Shown here one piece after another: positions 32,970 through 36,117 of a stretch of DNA of 36,117 bases (its first letter is position 1; each line of letters opens with the position of its first letter). The translations under genes were made by a program, and so were the position numbers. This DNA is from Mariniflexile sp. AS56. Its GTDB lineage: Bacteria; Bacteroidota; Bacteroidia; Flavobacteriales; Flavobacteriaceae. The notes beneath the pieces were generated by a model that worked only from the letters and a program-made list of their open reading frames with translations, made no database searches and was not told the origin of the DNA. The stretch spans positions 1-36,117 of the forward strand of contig NZ_JAUPED010000024.1 of NCBI RefSeq assembly GCF_030552475.1, given 5' to 3'.

Positions 32970-35663
32970 ATGAGAAAAAATATTTATGTTTTAATGTTTA
33001 CCATCGCTGCTGTTTTTAATGGATGGTCTCAATCGCATCAAAAATTCACCATTAATAATAATTGGGTGTTTTATAAGGGCGATATAGATGTTTCTAAGAT
33101 TGAAAATTCTTCAACAGAAAAAGAAGCCCAATGGGAAACAATAAACATTCCGCATACATGGAATAATATAGATGCGACAGACGATACACCAGGCTATTAT
33201 CGCGGTATTGGTTGGTATAAAAAAAGCATATTTATAGCAGAAGAAGAGCGTCCAAAAACTAAAACCTTCATTTATTTCGAAGGTGCAAACCAAGTGGCCG
33301 ATTTGTATGTAAATGGAAAAAGGGTAGGGCAGCACAAAGGCGGTTACACAAGGTTTCATTTCGATATTTCATCATTTTTAAAATATGGTCAAGACAATAT
33401 TTTGGCTGTAAAAGTAGATAACAGTCATAATATTGACATTCCACCACTATCTGCCGATTTCACATTTTTTGGTGGTATTTATCGCGATGTGTTTTTACTT
33501 AAACGTAGCGCTATTTATTTTTCAATGGACGATTATAGTACGTCGGGTGTTTACATTAGCACACCTGAGGTTTCAAAAACTATAGCTAAAGTTGAGGTAA
33601 AAAGCCTGATTAAAAATGAATTGATTGGCAATAAAGCTGTTAACCTTGTAAATCGAATTATTGATAAGTATGGACAAACGGTTGCAACCACTACTAAAAA
33701 AGTAAAATTCAGCAAAAACGAAAAAAACAAAACGGTTTTAGAGGCTTTTACTATTAAAAACCCGCAGTTATGGTCGCCCGATAATCCGTATTTGTATAAC
33801 GTAATTACCCAAATTGAAGATGCCAAAACGGGAGAGGTTTTAGATCAATCTATTGAGCCTTTAGGGTTACGGTGGTTTAACTTCGACCCAGAAAAAGGGT
33901 TTTTCCTTAACGGTGAGCATTTAAAATTAATAGGTACAAACAGGCATCAAGATTATTTAAAAAAAGGGAATGCATTATCCGATGAAATGCACATGCGCGA
34001 TATACGATTGCTAAAAGAAATGGGTGGTAATTTTTTAAGAATTGCACACTATCCGCAAGATCCAACCGTGCTAGAAATGTGCGACAAACTTGGTATTTTA
34101 GCTTCAGTAGAAATTCCTATTGTAAACGCCATTACCGAATCGGAAGCCTTTACCGAAAACTGCCTTGTTATGGCAGAGGAAATGGTAAAACAAAACAACA
34201 ACCACCCATCTCTTATTATTTGGGCGTATATGAATGAGGTGCTTTTACGTTTACCATTTAGTCAAAAAACAGAAAAAGCACGTTACGAAATTTATGCAAA
34301 AAACGTCACCCAACTGGCGTCTAAAATAGAAGCTCATATTCGAGAACTCGATTCTAGTCGATATACTATGATTCCTAATCACGGTGCTATCAGTCGTTAC
34401 AAAGATGCAGGTTTAACTGCGGTGCCTATGATTCTTGGTTGGAATTTATACCAAGGTTGGTATGGTGGGGTTTTTAAGGGGTTTGATGAAAATCTTGATG
34501 AGCTCCATGAATTGTTCCCTAACCAAGCTTTAATTGTAACAGAATATGGAGCAGACGTACATCCTAGATTGCATTCCTTCGAATCGAATCGATTTGATTA
34601 TACTGTAGAATATGGTAATAAATACCACGAACATTACTTAAAATCTATAGTAGAAAGGCCTTTTATTGTTGGAGCTAATATTTGGAATTTAAACGATTTT
34701 TATTCCGAATCTCGAGGTTATGCTTTGCCACGAACCAATTTAAAGGGTATTACAACTTTAAACAGAGAAAAGAAAGATACATGGTGGTTATATAAAACCT
34801 ATCTTTCTAAGGAGCCTGTGGTTAAGTTTGGGCAAAACCAATGGACAATTCGTGGTGGCGTTGCCGAGTCAGGCACGCAACATTGTACGCAGCCTGTTAC
34901 GGTTTATAGTAATGGTAATTCGGTAGAATTATTACATAATGGAAAAACTTATAATGTTGAGGTTAAAAACAATATCGCTCGTTTTTCAATACCATTTGTA
35001 AATGGAACTAATGCTTTGGTTGCTAAAAGTGTCATTGATTCAAAGACTTTTGTAGATGTTATGGATGTCGATTTTAGGTTAGCACCCAATAAGTTTTCGG
35101 ATTATAAAGATGAATTTTATCAGCTAAATGTACTTTTAGGTTCAAAGAGAATATATGAAGATAAAAAACAAAGCATCATTTGGATTCCAGAAAAAGCATA
35201 CCAAGCAGGTAGTTGGGGATTTGTTGGCGGTGAGCCTTACCAACCTAAAACGAAATACGGTAGTTTACCGAGTTCAGAGCTAGATATTATCGATTCAGAA
35301 AACGATCCCATTTATCAAACACAGCGTGTGGGAATAGAGCAATTTAAACTTGATGTTCCGGATGGGAAATATGCGATAACCTTACATTGGGCAGAACTAG
35401 AATCGGATAAAGAACACGAAAAATTAGTCTATAATCTAGGAGACGATAAAGTAAAGGAAGATATTTCAGATCGGGTTTATAACATTCTAATCAATACTGT
35501 TTATGTTGAAAAACAATTTAACTTAAGAGCACGCTATGGCTCGGAAAAAGCAGTCCAGATTAAATACGAAATTCAGGTTACTAGTGGTAAAGGCATTATT
35601 ATCGATTTTGAGAAAATAAAAGGCTTGCCGGTATTAAATGCTTTTCAAGTTAGAAGAATGTAA
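32970..35663 (+). CDS. GH2 beta-glycosidase with C-terminal malectin-like domain
   Basis: This retaining exo-beta-glycosidase (beta-galactosidase or beta-glucuronidase type) has 897 residues. I use ATG 32970 because it gives a clean signal peptide (MRKNIYVLMF, cleavage after GWSQ); a TTG two codons upstream is the only alternative. Domains are the GH2 sugar-binding sandwich (about 25-180, IPHTWN, GYYRGIGWYKK, EGANQVADLYVNGK), an Ig-like domain (about 190-310) and a TIM barrel (about 315-610) with GTNRHQDY, acid/base Glu423 (WAYMNEV) and nucleophile Glu525 (TEYGAD). A further beta domain and a malectin-like carbohydrate-binding domain (about 775-895) complete it. There is no lipobox, so it is probably periplasmic. 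The substrate is not resolved by motifs. It is the last gene of the operon, and its stop codon directly abuts the rteC remnant. Confidence 0.92.
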   Translation: MRKNIYVLMFTIAAVFNGWSQSHQKFTINNNWVFYKGDIDVSKIENSSTEKEAQWETINIPHTWNNIDATDDTPGYYRGIGWYKKSIFIAEEERPKTKTFIYFEGANQVADLYVNGKRVGQHKGGYTRFHFDISSFLKYGQDNILAVKVDNSHNIDIPPLSADFTFFGGIYRDVFLLKRSAIYFSMDDYSTSGVYISTPEVSKTIAKVEVKSLIKNELIGNKAVNLVNRIIDKYGQTVATTTKKVKFSKNEKNKTVLEAFTIKNPQLWSPDNPYLYNVITQIEDAKTGEVLDQSIEPLGLRWFNFDPEKGFFLNGEHLKLIGTNRHQDYLKKGNALSDEMHMRDIRLLKEMGGNFLRIAHYPQDPTVLEMCDKLGILASVEIPIVNAITESEAFTENCLVMAEEMVKQNNNHPSLIIWAYMNEVLLRLPFSQKTEKARYEIYAKNVTQLASKIEAHIRELDSSRYTMIPNHGAISRYKDAGLTAVPMILGWNLYQGWYGGVFKGFDENLDELHELFPNQALIVTEYGADVHPRLHSFESNRFDYTVEYGNKYHEHYLKSIVERPFIVGANIWNLNDFYSESRGYALPRTNLKGITTLNREKKDTWWLYKTYLSKEPVVKFGQNQWTIRGGVAESGTQHCTQPVTVYSNGNSVELLHNGKTYNVEVKNNIARFSIPFVNGTNALVAKSVIDSKTFVDVMDVDFRLAPNKFSDYKDEFYQLNVLLGSKRIYEDKKQSIIWIPEKAYQAGSWGFVGGEPYQPKTKYGSLPSSELDIIDSENDPIYQTQRVGIEQFKLDVPDGKYAITLHWAELESDKEHEKLVYNLGDDKVKEDISDRVYNILINTVYVEKQFNLRARYGSEKAVQIKYEIQVTSGKGIIIDFEKIKGLPVLNAFQVRRM

Positions 35664-35968
35664 GATTTATTACTACTTCGTGGTCTTTTACTTTCTATGC
35701 TAAATAATTTTACATAATAAATTAGCTTACTAAGTATTTGAGGTTTATATTTTTAAAAGAATTATATTTCGTCTACCTTACTTGAAAACTTTGATTTAAC
35801 TACAATATGCCTAGAATCTTCTAATGCTTTTTTTATTAGAATAATTGCTGATTCGGCAATATCAACGATGTTTTCACTGTTGGCTTCTAGGTGTTCTAAT
35901 TCTTCCTCAAGTTTGGCAATTATTGGGGCATAATTTTTCAAAAAAGCAGGTATTGGTTTCTAATTCAT
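35664..35968 (-). pseudogene. rteC: rteC-like pseudogene, truncated and with in-frame stops
   Basis: On the minus strand one frame reads through an RteC-like N-terminal half: ATG at 35968, then KLEEELEHLEA, AESAIILIKKALED and KFSSKVDEI, continuing as FF, KYKPQILSKLIYYVKLF and IESKRPRSSNKS. RteC proteins belong to Bacteroidota conjugative transposons (tetracycline-linked regulation) and have the FFK..KP and KLIYY..L..IE pattern. The frame is broken by TAG at 35962-35960 (third codon) and TAA at 35764-35762 and 35755-35753, the last replacing the expected Lys of FFK. Homology ends at the GH2 stop codon, so the C-terminal half is missing. It is almost certainly dead. It does not appear as an open reading frame because of the stops. 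The remaining DNA to 36117 holds only the inverted repeat listed next. Confidence 0.75.
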
Positions 35969-36065
35969 TGCTTTAGCTTTTAGATGAAATTTGATAGTTT
36001 ATATTCTACTTAAACACTCCAAAAAAAGCGTTCTTTAGGTTTTTGTAAGCTTCCCCTATAACCGA

Positions 36066-36105
36066 ACTGTTTAAAAGTGTAAAATAATTATTAATTTTAA
36101 ACAGT
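36066..36105. promoter_or_regulatory. Perfect 11-bp inverted repeat just before a possible next gene
   Basis: ACTGTTTAAAA (36066-36076) and TTTTAAACAGT (36095-36105) form a perfect dyad with an 18-bp AT-only-rich spacer. ATG AGA AAA follows at 36109 and may start a gene that continues outside the window. It could be an operator, an mRNA leader hairpin or a mobile-element end. Only three codons of the possible gene are visible, so it is not called. Confidence 0.4.
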
Positions 36106-36117
36106 ATTATGAGAAAA

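Noticed and set aside
1-36117. CRISPR array, tRNA or rRNA genes
   Set aside because: No regularly spaced repeats and no recognisable tRNA or rRNA sequence were seen on either strand.

Overview
The window is low-GC DNA from a member of the Bacteroidota, most likely a marine Flavobacteriaceae. The evidence is two SusC/SusD pairs, a hybrid two-component regulator, a type IX secretion sorting domain, Bacteroidota-type lipoprotein signals, TAnnTTTG-like promoter elements and AT-rich leaders without clear Shine-Dalgarno sites. Almost all of it is one polysaccharide utilization locus (PUL). The likely target is a sulfated, O-acetylated polysaccharide that contains uronic acid.

Layout. (1) 1-546: the 3' part of a tyrosine recombinase. 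(2) 547-1063: a gene-free regulatory stretch with a perfect 8-bp inverted repeat and a candidate promoter. (3) 1064-10464, plus strand: SusC1, SusD1, a DUF4959/DUF5126/DUF5000-type lipoprotein, a DUF4998-type lipoprotein and a type IX-secreted GH50-like glycoside hydrolase with a DNRLRE-type module. (4) 10726-14814, minus strand: a one-piece hybrid two-component sensor/AraC regulator. (5) 15012-20832, plus strand: a GH88 unsaturated uronyl hydrolase, SusC2 and SusD2, closed by a strong intrinsic terminator. (6) 21137-35663, plus strand: a degradative run of S1 sulfatase, second GH50-like enzyme, five-bladed propeller lipoprotein, two iduronate-sulfatase-like sulfatases, heparinase II/III-like lyase, SGNH acetylesterase, parallel beta-helix protein and GH2 enzyme with a malectin-like C-terminus. 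(7) 35664-35968, minus strand: a decayed, truncated rteC-like pseudogene, followed by an 11-bp inverted repeat just before a possible next gene.

Proposed logic (inference): surface or secreted enzymes cut the polymer, the two SusCD complexes import oligosaccharides, and the lyase creates unsaturated uronic ends that GH88 removes. Sulfatases and the esterase strip substituents, and GH2 and the second GH50-like enzyme trim the backbone. The periplasmic sensor of the hybrid regulator probably detects an oligosaccharide intermediate and switches on the operons.

The most notable points are the transfer history (recombinase on one side, and on the other an rteC remnant whose homology stops exactly at the last PUL stop codon) and two GH50-like enzymes in a locus that looks uronic-acid directed rather than agar directed. 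Enzyme family calls come from recognising motifs by eye; exact CAZy and SulfAtlas subfamilies and the substrate are not proven by the sequence.
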